Source: Rhizobium sp. Leaf453 (GTDB taxonomy: Bacteria > Pseudomonadota > Alphaproteobacteria > Rhizobiales > Rhizobiaceae). Taken from it: a stretch of 64,000 bases of DNA. Below the pieces are notes generated by a model. The model did not search any database. It saw nothing but the letters and a program-made list of their open reading frames with translations, and was not told where the DNA came from. A program made the translations under genes and the position numbers. Location: NCBI RefSeq assembly GCF_001425605.1, contig NZ_LMRG01000031.1:1-64000 (forward strand), given 5' to 3'. Shown piece after piece: positions 1 through 8,211 of the stretch (the first letter of the stretch is position 1; every line of letters begins with the position of its first letter).

Positions 1-24
1 TTCAACGTGTCGATACTCGTTAGA

Positions 25-68
25 CATAAGCCTGTCCTCAAGCCTGTGCTTGAGCCTTTCTGCTTATG
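25..68. other. Nested two-tier hairpin
   Basis: The outer arms cataagc (25-31) and gcttatg (62-68) enclose the inner arms ctcaagc (37-43) and gcttgag (48-54), which close a four-base loop. There is no T-tract, so this is not a classical intrinsic terminator. It could be the end of a transcript from the left or a small repeat element. No gene is recognised in 1-250. Confidence 0.4.
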
Positions 69-252
69 CCGACTGTCCGGTCGAAATGGGGGGCAGTTCA
101 CTGGCCAAAGGCTAAGTGTTAGATTTTGTTGGTGAGGGGATCTCGACCGCGCACGAAAATCCCCACACCAAAAACCCGTGCCACACTCCTCTCGTCCCGT
201 CACGGATACACCGGTTTGCGTTGCCGGCGAGGCGGGGCCGGTGCCCGGGTGG

Positions 253-471
253 TCTGACGGAACGCGCGTCAGATATCCGGGGCCGCGTGAAAGGCGGTTC
301 TCCTCCGGTTCGCAAATGAACCGGGCGTGCCGGGTAGCCACGCCACGGGCGGCTCACGCCGCCGGACGGTTCTGCCGTCCAAGGGTCCAGGGCTGAACCC
401 CGCCTCATTGAAAGGCCCTGCGGATAAGCAGCGGGCCGGGGCATTGGAGGCCTCTCCGTCAAACGAGAGGC
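253..471. other. Run of consecutive GC-rich hairpins, possible structured RNA
   Basis: At least six short perfect stems follow each other: tctgac/gtcaga (253-273), ccggttc/gaaccgg (305-324), ggcggc/gccgcc (348-363), ggacgg/ccgtcc (364-380), ggccc/gggcc (414-437) and gcctctc/gagaggc (450-471). No reading frame here resembles a protein. The density of tight stems suggests a folded RNA on one of the strands. I compared it by eye with RNase P RNA, tmRNA, 6S RNA, SRP RNA and the cobalamin and FMN riboswitches and recognised none of their conserved signatures. Strand and ends are unknown. Confidence 0.3.
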
Positions 472-754
472 GCAGAAGAACCTGAGAAGCGCGGCAAAAG
501 ACATCGAAACGGGGCACGGCGTGCGCCATATTACTATTCTATCTGAGGCATATGTCGTGCCCCGGCCGGATTGCTCTTTGAAAACCACGGCGATTTTTCG
601 CGCGTGGGCGAACGACGTTGCGACAGTCTTCCCGTCCTTGTGCGGAAGAAAGTACCGGGAAGACGACCGCCCTGAAAGAGTGATGGAAAAAACCGGCCGA
701 CCTGTTATGAACCTCGGCTGCGTCTGTCGCAGCGCCCCGGAACAGGAGGCAATC

Positions 755-990
755 ATGTCACGCAAGACCTTCCACGACGTGAGCTTTTGAGGTTACGTCC
801 AAGCGACGCAAATCCTATCCATCCGAAACCAGAGTGAAGACTGGCACCCGCTTCGTCCACGGCGATGTGGAACTGATCGAAAAACTCGGCCGCAACGATC
901 CCTGCCCCTGCAAGTCGCGGAGGCGATTTCAAGAATTGCTGCCTCAGCCTTGGCCGCTATGATGGCATTGAACGCGACCACTACTTCTAG
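755..990 (+). pseudogene. SEC-C metal-binding motif protein, broken by two frameshifts
   Basis: ATG 755 follows a good ribosome site (aggagg, from about 744). The frame encodes [11 protein letters not shown] and then stops at 788-790. Removing one T from the TTTT run at 785-788 lets the frame continue through a basic stretch and GTRFVHGD to [10 protein letters not shown], a SEC-C zinc motif like the tail of SecA. A second single-T excess in TTT 927-929 must be removed to recover [13 protein letters not shown] and a stop at 988-990. The corrected product is about 77 residues with the C-P-C...C-C ligand pattern. The usual Gly after the second Cys is Lys. Either the gene is decaying or both homopolymers carry sequencing errors. 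Function unknown. Confidence 0.6.
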
Positions 991-1008
991 GGAGCGGGAC
1001 TGAAATGT

Positions 1009-1038
1009 GCAGCCGCTGGAATTCAATTCGGCGGCTGC
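1009..1038. terminator. Inverted repeat after the SEC-C remnant
   Basis: The arms gcagccgc (1009-1016) and gcggctgc (1031-1038) are perfect and surround a 14-base loop that contains gaattcaattc. No T-tract follows, so it may be a weak terminator or a regulatory hairpin ahead of the cyclase gene. The remainder of 991-1237 shows nothing I can name. Confidence 0.35.
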
Positions 1039-1237
1039 ATGGTCTCCAGTCATCAAAACGTGATCGGCACGCCAGAAACGATGCCTGCCGCAAAACGTTG
1101 TATGCGACAGTCAACTAAAGGATTGAACACGAAATTGCGACAGAGCGTCGTGAAAACGTGCGTTGCTCCTTACGGCGAACTCGTCAATAACATGACATAC
1201 ATTTGGCCCCGCCGGGCCGCCAACATCGGATGTCTGT

Positions 1238-2908
1238 TTGAACCTTGTTTCCTCACGATCGCGCAAAAGACTGCATCTGCTGACCGGCGCCTGCCTCGGG
1301 TTCTTCTTGCTCACCCATTTCTCCAATCACGCGCTCGGTCTCGTGTCGGTCGATGCGATGGAGGAGATGCGCTGGTGGTTCAATCTGATCTGGCGTAACT
1401 GGATCGGCACGGTGCTGCTTTACGGTTCGCTTCTCGTGCATTTCATCCTGGCGCTTGAAAGCCTCTATCGGCGCCAGACGCTGCGGATGCCGATGCGGGA
1501 AGCCCTGAAGATCATCTTCGGCCTGTCCTTCCCCTTCCTGCTGATCGCCCATGTCACCAACACGCGGATCGAATGGATGCTGACCGGTTACGGAGACGGC
1601 TATTACCAGGTGCTGCCGCGCCTCTGGGCCAATCCCGTCAATGCCAGCCTGCAGTCGCTCGCGCTCATTCTCGCCTGGTCGCATGGCTGTCTCGGCGCCT
1701 GGTTCTGGATGCGCGGACGCGACTGGTATCCCCGCTATTTCCTGTGGTTCTATTCCTTCGCCGTCATGGTGCCGCTGCTGGCTTTGCTCGGCTTTGCCGT
1801 CGGCGCGCGGTCATTGGAAGTCGGATTGCCATCCGACGCATGGTTCATGCCGGTGCGAACCGCGCCCGAAATTCTCGGGCAGATCCGGCTCTCCATTCTC
1901 GCCACGCTGCTCGCCGCCATCGGCGGAACCCTGATCGCCCGCGCCATTCCCACAGGCGGCAAGATCAGGATCACCTATCCCGACCGGGCGATTTCCGTCG
2001 CCAAGGGCTTCAGCGTGCTGGAGGCGAGCCGCGCCGCAGGCATTCCGCACCTGTCGATCTGCGGCGGGCGCGGGCGCTGCTCGACGTGCCGCGTTCGCGT
2101 GACCGAAGGGCTGGACCGGCAACCACCGGCGACGGAAGCCGAACGCGCCACGCTCATCCGTATCCGTGCACCCGACAATGTCCGCCTCGCCTGCCAGCTG
2201 CGCCCCAATCACAGCCTGTCGATCTCGCCCATCCTCGGGGCCGACAATGTCGGCGTGAAGATCCAGCCGACGGAGCAGGAAGCCGCCGGCCGCGAACGCC
2301 GCATCGCTGTCCTGTTCTGCGATCTCCGCGACTTCACCCTGCTCGCCCAGCAGAAGCTTCCGTTCGACACCGTCTTCCTGCTTAACCGCTATTTCGAGAC
2401 CATCGGCGAGGCCGTTGAAAGCTCGGGCGGCGTCATCGACAAGTTCATTGGCGACGGCGCACTGGCGATCTTCGGACTGAGCAACGGTATCGAGGAAGCC
2501 TGTGAGCAGGCGCTGATGGCAACCGCCCGCATCGCCAAGGGCGTCGAGGTGCTGAACCGCAATTTCATGAGTGAACTCGACCGGCCCTTGCGCATCGCCA
2601 TGGGCATGCATGCCGGATCCGCGATCATCGGCCAGATCGGCTACGGCCGCGCATCGTCGCTGACCGCCGTCGGCGACACCATCAATGCCGCCAGTCGGCT
2701 CGAAGGCTTCGCCAAGGAATATGACGCGCAACTCGCCGTGTCCGCCGATGTCGTCCGCTATGCCGGCCTCACGGTGGACAATCGCGAAAGCTACAACATC
2801 TCGATCCGGGGCCGCGCCGGTACATTGGAAACATTGATCGTGCAAAGAGCGGTGGAGATCGAAGCGATGATCGAGGCGGTCAAGCAAGCGCCAGATACGC
2901 CGACCTGA
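1238..2908 (+). CDS. Membrane-anchored class III adenylate cyclase with [2Fe-2S] domain
   Basis: A 556-residue protein predicted to make cAMP at the inner membrane. Residues about 12-235 form six or so hydrophobic helices carrying histidines at 27, 31, 68, 105 and 149, a spacing like the haem-b anchors of succinate/fumarate dehydrogenases. Residues about 240-335 are a plant-type ferredoxin domain with C275, C281, C284 and C319 (C-x5-C-x2-C). The catalytic domain (about 354-540) has metal aspartates D362 (FCDLRDFT) and D406 (GDG), the adenine-selecting K402 and an N...R pair in TINAASR. The start is a TTG; no better upstream start is evident. The architecture recalls the redox-responsive CyaC-type cyclases of rhizobia. 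Redox control and haem binding are inferred; cyclase identity is solid. Confidence 0.85.
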   Translation: MNLVSSRSRKRLHLLTGACLGFFLLTHFSNHALGLVSVDAMEEMRWWFNLIWRNWIGTVLLYGSLLVHFILALESLYRRQTLRMPMREALKIIFGLSFPFLLIAHVTNTRIEWMLTGYGDGYYQVLPRLWANPVNASLQSLALILAWSHGCLGAWFWMRGRDWYPRYFLWFYSFAVMVPLLALLGFAVGARSLEVGLPSDAWFMPVRTAPEILGQIRLSILATLLAAIGGTLIARAIPTGGKIRITYPDRAISVAKGFSVLEASRAAGIPHLSICGGRGRCSTCRVRVTEGLDRQPPATEAERATLIRIRAPDNVRLACQLRPNHSLSISPILGADNVGVKIQPTEQEAAGRERRIAVLFCDLRDFTLLAQQKLPFDTVFLLNRYFETIGEAVESSGGVIDKFIGDGALAIFGLSNGIEEACEQALMATARIAKGVEVLNRNFMSELDRPLRIAMGMHAGSAIIGQIGYGRASSLTAVGDTINAASRLEGFAKEYDAQLAVSADVVRYAGLTVDNRESYNISIRGRAGTLETLIVQRAVEIEAMIEAVKQAPDTPT

Positions 2909-2915
2909 CGTTGCG

Positions 2916-3575
2916 TCAGACCGCGTCGACGCCGCCTTCTCGGATCTCGAGACCATGAACGAACAACTGCTCGAGAAACCGGGCGGCATCCTCGAAACGC
3001 CCCTCGCCGGACCGTTCCTCGCCCAGCACGCCACGGACCTGGACATCGAAATCGGCATAGTGCTGCGTCGTCGACCAGATGGCGAAGATCAGGTGATAGG
3101 GATCGCATTTGGCGATCTTGCCGGCCTTCGCCCAGGAGCGGATCACCTCCGCCTTCTCATCGACCAGCTCCTTCAGCGGCCCCTTCAACTCGTCCTCGAT
3201 ATGGGGCGCGCCCTGCAGAATCTCGTTGGCGAACAGCCGGCTCTCGCGCGGGAAATCGCGGGCCATTTCAAGCTTGCGGCGGATATAGCTGCGGATTTCC
3301 GAAACCGGGTTCCCCTCGGCATCGAACTCCCGAAGAGGATCGAGCCAATTGTAGAGCACCCGGTCGATCAGCGCCCGGTGCATGGCGTCCTTGGTGCGGA
3401 AGTAATAGAGCAGGTTGGGCTTCGACATGCCCGCCACTTCGGCGATCTGGTCGATGGTACTGCCACGAAAACCATGGGTGGCGAACACATCGAGCGCCGC
3501 CTCCAGAATAAGTTCTTCCTTCTCCTCCTGGATACGGGTACGCCTCTGTGTCCTGGCTGCCCTCGGAAGTACCAT
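2916..3575 (-). CDS. rutR: TetR-family regulator, RutR-like
   Basis: A 219-residue repressor with an N-terminal TetR helix-turn-helix (about 20-65, including DQIAEVAGMSKPNLLYYF) and a C-terminal ligand domain of the RutR/YcdC type. In E. coli RutR binds uracil or thymine and controls pyrimidine breakdown. The start at 3575 was chosen because gggggaaag lies directly upstream; a longer frame adds 17 unlikely residues. The gene is divergent from the carbamoyl-amide hydrolase and dihydropyrimidinase genes, and the shared upstream region holds a near-consensus RutR operator at 3713-3728, which supports control of the pyrimidine cluster and of itself. Ligand is inferred. Confidence 0.82.
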   Translation of the reverse strand: MVLPRAARTQRRTRIQEEKEELILEAALDVFATHGFRGSTIDQIAEVAGMSKPNLLYYFRTKDAMHRALIDRVLYNWLDPLREFDAEGNPVSEIRSYIRRKLEMARDFPRESRLFANEILQGAPHIEDELKGPLKELVDEKAEVIRSWAKAGKIAKCDPYHLIFAIWSTTQHYADFDVQVRGVLGEERSGEGRFEDAARFLEQLFVHGLEIREGGVDAV

Positions 3576-3712
3576 CTTTCCCCCTGTCTTCTCACCACCG
3601 CCGCGAAAATTGCGGCCCGAAAACATCCGAAAAACGCATGTTTCAAAAATTCGGAGGGCACGGACGTTTTTTCTGTTTTTCGTCTTGAGTGCCGCAACGG
3701 AAGTTGTAATGT

Positions 3713-3728
3713 TTTACCAACCGGTCAA
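3713..3728. promoter_or_regulatory. Candidate RutR operator
   Basis: The 16-mer TTTACCAACCGGTCAA matches the E. coli RutR consensus TTGACCAnnTGGTCAA at 12 of 14 defined positions, keeping dyad symmetry. It lies 138 bases upstream of the rutR-like start and 135 upstream of the hydrolase start, in the only intergenic space they share (3576-3863). The consensus is from memory of the E. coli work. I found no second comparable site upstream of the other pyrimidine genes by eye. Confidence 0.6.
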
Positions 3729-3863
3729 ATTATCAGTCAGTTCATCATCAAACGCAACGGCTGATCGCAGGGCAATCGAAAAAACCAGATGGCCCCGATT
3801 TGACCACGGGAACAACGGGATGTGCCTCAAGGTGCTACCTGCAAAAACATGAGGAGAACCGCC

Positions 3864-5117
3864 ATGGCAGCTGCACCGGGCGAGAACATGCGCGTCAATG
3901 CGGACCGTCTGTGGGATATGCTCATGGACATGGCGAAGATCGGCCCCGGCATTGCCGGCGGCAACAACCGCCAGACGCTGACCGACGAAGACGGCGAAGG
4001 CCGCCACCTTTTCCAGAAGTGGTGCACGGACGCCGGCCTGACCATGGGCGTCGACAAGATGGGGACGATGTTTGCCACCCGCCCCGGCACCGATCCCGAT
4101 GCGCTGCCCGTCTATGTCGGCTCCCACCTCGACACCCAGCCGACCGGAGGCAAATATGACGGTGTGCTCGGCGTGCTTGCGGCCCTCGAAGTCGTGAGCA
4201 CCATGAACGACCTCGGCATCCAGACCAAACATCCGATCGTCGTCACCAACTGGGCAAACGAGGAAGGCGCGCGCTTTGCACCGGCCATGCTGGCGTCGGG
4301 CGTCTTTGCCGGCGTGCACACGCTCGATTATGCCTATGGCCGCAAGGACCCTGAGGGCAAGACCTATGGCGACGAGTTGAAGCGCATCGGCTGGCTCGGT
4401 GAGGAAGAAGTCGGCGCTCGCAAGATGCATGCCTATTTCGAATATCATATCGAGCAAGGCCCGATCCTCGAGGCAGAGGAAAAGCAGATCGGTGTGGTGA
4501 CGCACTGTCAGGGCCTGTGGTGGCTGGAATTCACGCTGACCGGCCGGGAAGCCCATACCGGCTCGACACCGATGAACCTGCGCGTCAATGCCGGCCTTGC
4601 CATGTCGCGCATCATCGAGATGGTGCAGGATGTCGCCATGGCCGAACAGCCGGGCGCCGTTGGCGGCGTCGGCCAGGTGTTCTTCTCGCCCAACTCGCGC
4701 AACGTGCTGCCGGGCAAGGTGGTCTTCACCGTCGATATCCGCTCCCCCGACAAGGAGAAGCTCGACAGGATGCGGGCGAAGATCGAGGCCGAAGCGCCGA
4801 AGATCACGGAGGCGCTCGGTGTCGGCTGCTCGATCGAGGCCATCGGCCATTTCGCGCCGGTGACCTTCGACCCGACCCTGGTGACCGCCGTCCGCACCGC
4901 CGCCGAAAGGCTCGGCTACAGCCACATGAACATCATTTCCGGCGCCGGCCATGATGCCTGCTGGGCCGCCAAGGTGGCGCCGGCAACCATGGTCATGTGC
5001 CCCTGCGTCGGCGGCCTCAGCCACAACGAAGCCGAGGACATTTCGAAGGAATGGGCATCGGCCGGCTGCGATGTGTTGTTCCATGCAGTTGTCGAGACGG
5101 CGGGGATCGTGGAGTAA
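3864..5117 (+). CDS. Zn-dependent hydrolase, N-carbamoyl-amino acid/beta-ureidopropionase type
   Basis: A 417-residue member of the M20/AmaB-HyuC amidohydrolases. These remove the carbamoyl group from N-carbamoyl-beta-alanine or N-carbamoyl-L-amino acids, giving CO2, ammonia and the amino acid, the last step of reductive pyrimidine breakdown. Metal-site motifs are visible: GSHLDTQPTGGKYDG (H88, D90, D99), ANEEGARF (E133-E134) and FEYHIEQGP. ATG 3864 is preceded by gaggag at 3851-3856. It is followed after four bases by the class II aldolase-like gene and, further on, dihydropyrimidinase. Beta-ureidopropionase is the best reading from context; allantoate or other carbamoyl substrates cannot be excluded. 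Confidence 0.85.
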   Translation: MAAAPGENMRVNADRLWDMLMDMAKIGPGIAGGNNRQTLTDEDGEGRHLFQKWCTDAGLTMGVDKMGTMFATRPGTDPDALPVYVGSHLDTQPTGGKYDGVLGVLAALEVVSTMNDLGIQTKHPIVVTNWANEEGARFAPAMLASGVFAGVHTLDYAYGRKDPEGKTYGDELKRIGWLGEEEVGARKMHAYFEYHIEQGPILEAEEKQIGVVTHCQGLWWLEFTLTGREAHTGSTPMNLRVNAGLAMSRIIEMVQDVAMAEQPGAVGGVGQVFFSPNSRNVLPGKVVFTVDIRSPDKEKLDRMRAKIEAEAPKITEALGVGCSIEAIGHFAPVTFDPTLVTAVRTAAERLGYSHMNIISGAGHDACWAAKVAPATMVMCPCVGGLSHNEAEDISKEWASAGCDVLFHAVVETAGIVE

Positions 5118-5121
5118 GCCC

Positions 5122-5883
5122 ATGAACATCGCCGCAGACTTCGGGAAGCATCGAGAGAACGACGAGCGGCAATTGAGGATCGATCTCGCCGCGGCCTTCC
5201 GGCTCGCCGTCCGCTTCGGCTGGCATGAGGCGGTCGCCAATCATTTCAGCGCCGCCGTCTCGCCCGATGGCAAACAATTCTTGGTCAACCCGCGCTGGCG
5301 TCATTTCTCGACGATTAGGGCGAGCGAACTGCTGCTGCTGGATGCCGACGACACGAAAACAATGAACCGGGCAGATGCGCCCGATCCCTCCGCATGGTCG
5401 ATCCATTCGGCCATCCACCGCAATATCCCCCATGCCCGGGTGGCCCTGCATCTCCACCCACCCTATTCGACGGCGCTGGCCGGTTTGAAAGACCCGTCGA
5501 TCAAGCCGATCGACCAGAACACCGCCCGCTTCTACAATCGCATGGCAATCGACCTGTCCTTCGGCGGCATTGCGACCGAAGGCTCCGAGGGCGAGCGCAT
5601 CGCCGCCACGATCGGCAATCATTCGACCGTCATGATGGGCAATCACGGCGTCACCGTCGTCGCCCCCACCGTCGCCGAAGCCTTCGACACCATGTACTAC
5701 CTCGAACGCGCCGCCCAGACGATGGTGCTCGCCTATTCCACCGGCCAGCCGCTCTCCGTCATGTCCGACGACATCGCCGAACAGACCGCCGCCGAATGGG
5801 ACGCCTACAAGGGTGCGAGCTTTGCCCATTTCGAGGAAATGAAACGCATTCTCGACCGCGAGGACCCGAGCTATGCGGAGTGA
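5122..5883 (+). CDS. Class II aldolase/adducin family protein
   Basis: A 253-residue protein with the class II aldolase fold. The metal ligands are recognisable as HLHPPYS (HxH) in the middle and GNHGVTVVAPT later. Family members are Zn-dependent aldolases or decarboxylases acting on sugar phosphates or hydroxy acids, but no family member is an established pyrimidine enzyme, so the substrate is unknown. ATG 5122 is four bases after the hydrolase stop, which implies co-transcription and a role in handling a product or by-product of the pathway. 5884-6062 after it holds no gene. Confidence 0.75.
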   Translation: MNIAADFGKHRENDERQLRIDLAAAFRLAVRFGWHEAVANHFSAAVSPDGKQFLVNPRWRHFSTIRASELLLLDADDTKTMNRADAPDPSAWSIHSAIHRNIPHARVALHLHPPYSTALAGLKDPSIKPIDQNTARFYNRMAIDLSFGGIATEGSEGERIAATIGNHSTVMMGNHGVTVVAPTVAEAFDTMYYLERAAQTMVLAYSTGQPLSVMSDDIAEQTAAEWDAYKGASFAHFEEMKRILDREDPSYAE

Positions 5884-6062
5884 TACGGGACGGGAAAATT
5901 CAAAGGTCAGCCTTGAGCCAAATGCCGGGAACGCAGTGGGCTCTCGTACCATCAGCCTCTGGACAACCACCTGACACAAGCACCGTGCACCAGAACGGAG
6001 TTTTCCAAAAGGACATAAAGCACTGAAATCCAAATTATAACCGGTTCAATCAGGAGAATGGC

Positions 6063-6260
6063 ATGTCGGACGGCAACAAGACGATCACCTTTACCTTCTC
6101 CGGCCCCAAGGCGGCCGAGGCAGCAGAGGTTCTCTGGGTTCAATATCTCGACGGCGGCCTCGATCAGTAAATCGAGAGCCGGTTTCAAGTCCAGGGGATC
6201 GGCGACACGACATATACCAATGACGACAACACCCGGACTATCACGATTTCGACCAAGTAA
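6063..6260 (+). pseudogene. Small conserved-looking protein interrupted by an in-frame TAA
   Basis: ATG 6063 has a clear ribosome site (aggaga, 6052-6057). The frame reads MSDGNKTITFTFSGPKAAEA..., reaches TAA at 6168-6170 after 35 codons, and then continues in the same frame without another stop for 29 codons (IESRFQVQGIGDTTY...TITISTK) to TAA 6258-6260. The two halves read naturally as one 64-65-residue polar protein. The second ends 15 bases before dihydropyrimidinase. Possible explanations are a nonsense mutation, a real 35-residue product, or readthrough. No family recognised. Confidence 0.5.
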
Positions 6261-6275
6261 TCAGGGAACAGCACC

Positions 6276-7733
6276 ATGCCCAGCACAGTCATCAAGAACG
6301 GAACCATCGTCACCGCCGACCTGACCTACAAGGCGGATGTCAAGGTGGATGGGGGCAAGATCGTCGAGATCGGGCCGAGCCTTTCCGGCGACGAGACGCT
6401 GGATGCGACGGGGTGCTATGTGATGCCGGGCGGCATCGATCCACATACCCATCTCGAAATGCCGTTCATGGGCACCTATTCCTCCGACGATTTCGAGAGC
6501 GGCACTCGGGCGGCACTGTCCGGCGGCACGACCATGGTCGTCGATTTCGCCCTGCCCGCGCCCGGCCAGTCGCTGCTCGAGGCGCTGACCATGTGGGACA
6601 ACAAGACATCGCGCGCGACCTGCGACTTCTCCTTCCACATGGCGATCACCTGGTGGGGCGAGCAGGTGTTCAACGAGATGCAGACCATCGTTGAGGACAA
6701 GGGCATCAACTCGTTCAAGCACTTCATGGCCTACAAGGGCGCGCTGATGGTGGATGACGACGAGATGTTTCATTCGTTCCAGCGCTGCGCCGAACTTGGC
6801 GCGCTGCCGATGGTGCATGCCGAAAACGGCGATATCGTCGCGCAGATGCAGGCAAAGCTGCTGGCCGAAGGCAATAACGGCCCCGAAGCCCATGCCTATT
6901 CCCGCCCGGCCGCCGTCGAAGGCGAGGCCACCAACCGCGCTATCATCATCGCCGACATGGCGGGCGCGCCGCTTTACGTGGTGCACACCTCCTGCGAACA
7001 GGCGCACGAAGCCATCCGCCGCGCCCGCCAGAACGGCATGCGGGTTTATGGCGAGCCGCTGATCCAGCACCTGACGCTCGACGAGACCGAATATGCCAAC
7101 CCGGACTGGGACCATGCCGCCCGCCGCGTCATGTCGCCGCCCTTCCGCAACAAGCAGCATCAGGACAGTCTCTGGGCCGGGCTGGCAGCCGGTTCGCTGC
7201 AGGTGGTGGCGACCGATCACTGCGCCTTCACGACGGCACAAAAACGCTTCGGCGTCGGCGATTTCACCAAGATCCCGAATGGCACCGGCGGGCTTGAGGA
7301 TCGCATGCCGATGCTCTGGACGCATGGCGTCGCCACCGGCCGCATCACCATGAACGAGTTCGTGGCCGTCACCTCGACCAATATCGCAAAGATCCTCAAC
7401 ATGTATCCGAAGAAGGGCGCAATCCTTGTCGGCGCCGATGCTGACCTCGTGGTCTGGGATCCCAAGCGCTCCAAGACGATCTCGGCATCCTCGCAGCAAT
7501 CGGCGATCGACTACAACGTCTTCGAGGGCAAGCAGGTCACCGGCCTGCCGCGCTACACGCTGACCGCCGGCATCGTCGCCATCGAGGAATCGACGATCAA
7601 GACCCGCGAGGGCCAGGGCAAGTTCATCAAGCGCGAGCCCTTCGCCGCCGTCAACAAGGCGCTCTCGACCTGGAAGGAAATCACCGCGCCGCGCAAGGTC
7701 CAGCGCACCGGCATTCCGGCAAGCGGGGTGTGA
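6276..7733 (+). CDS. hydA: Dihydropyrimidinase (hydantoinase)
   Basis: A 485-residue cyclic amidohydrolase that opens dihydrouracil, dihydrothymine or 5-substituted hydantoins to N-carbamoyl products. The binuclear zinc site is complete: H57 and H59 (DPHTHLEM), carboxylated lysine K154 (FMAYKG), H181, H237 and D314 (ATDHCAF). Length is normal for the family. It supplies the substrate for the carbamoyl-amide hydrolase at 3864-5117. Dihydropyrimidine dehydrogenase (preA/preT), needed to start from uracil, is not in the window. The stop codon overlaps the start of the next gene (ATGA). Confidence 0.92.
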   Translation: MPSTVIKNGTIVTADLTYKADVKVDGGKIVEIGPSLSGDETLDATGCYVMPGGIDPHTHLEMPFMGTYSSDDFESGTRAALSGGTTMVVDFALPAPGQSLLEALTMWDNKTSRATCDFSFHMAITWWGEQVFNEMQTIVEDKGINSFKHFMAYKGALMVDDDEMFHSFQRCAELGALPMVHAENGDIVAQMQAKLLAEGNNGPEAHAYSRPAAVEGEATNRAIIIADMAGAPLYVVHTSCEQAHEAIRRARQNGMRVYGEPLIQHLTLDETEYANPDWDHAARRVMSPPFRNKQHQDSLWAGLAAGSLQVVATDHCAFTTAQKRFGVGDFTKIPNGTGGLEDRMPMLWTHGVATGRITMNEFVAVTSTNIAKILNMYPKKGAILVGADADLVVWDPKRSKTISASSQQSAIDYNVFEGKQVTGLPRYTLTAGIVAIEESTIKTREGQGKFIKREPFAAVNKALSTWKEITAPRKVQRTGIPASGV

Positions 7734-8203
7734 TGACGTCAGGTTTTCCGACAGTTGGTAAAACCGTGCTGGCATATCTGGCTGCCGCGCTGGCAGGCAT
7801 GTGTGTCGGCATCGGGCTTGTCGCTGTCTTTGACCAGTTGATGGGAGCCGGGACACCAAACCCGAGCGATCACGGGATTGGTGGCTTGATAGGGGCTTTG
7901 GCGGCATCCGGCCTGATCGGGTTGATCGCGTATTTTCCGCTGGCGCTCTGGTCTGTCATATCGACCATTGCGAAAATGCGGATGTCTTTGTCTGTAGCCT
8001 GTTTTGTCGGGGTCGTGGCGCCGACCCTGTCATTCCTGACGATCGGCTGGCTGGTGGGGAAGAGCGGGCCAACCCACGTGTTCGACGTGACAAAATTCGA
8101 CGCCGCCATCTCGGTGGCAGGCGTCATTGCCGGAGCAGTGTTCTGGCGGATTGCGTGGATGCAGACGACCAGTCTGGATCAACAACCCTTGAACAGGAAT
8201 TAG
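7733..8203 (+). CDS. Small four-helix inner-membrane protein, unknown function
   Basis: 156 residues with four hydrophobic segments (about 10-36, 49-72, 81-105 and 125-146) and few charged residues between them. ATG 7733 overlaps the dihydropyrimidinase stop as ATGA, so translation is probably coupled; a GTG one codon upstream is also possible. I do not recognise a family. A similar-sized membrane protein lies at 8642-9124. Confidence 0.6.
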   Translation: MTSGFPTVGKTVLAYLAAALAGMCVGIGLVAVFDQLMGAGTPNPSDHGIGGLIGALAASGLIGLIAYFPLALWSVISTIAKMRMSLSVACFVGVVAPTLSFLTIGWLVGKSGPTHVFDVTKFDAAISVAGVIAGAVFWRIAWMQTTSLDQQPLNRN

Positions 8204-8211
8204 GCGGGACA

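Noticed and set aside
190..520. RNase P RNA, tmRNA, 6S RNA or riboswitch
   Set aside because: The conserved signature sequences of these families were not found by eye, so only a generic structured-RNA candidate is reported.
1811..3058. Minus-strand frame of 415 codons across the adenylate cyclase
   Set aside because: Overlaps a complete cyclase with intact catalytic motifs and has no recognisable protein features.
3714..5240. 508-codon minus-strand frame across the carbamoyl-amide hydrolase
   Set aside because: Antisense shadow; it would also overlap the promoter and operator region of rutR.
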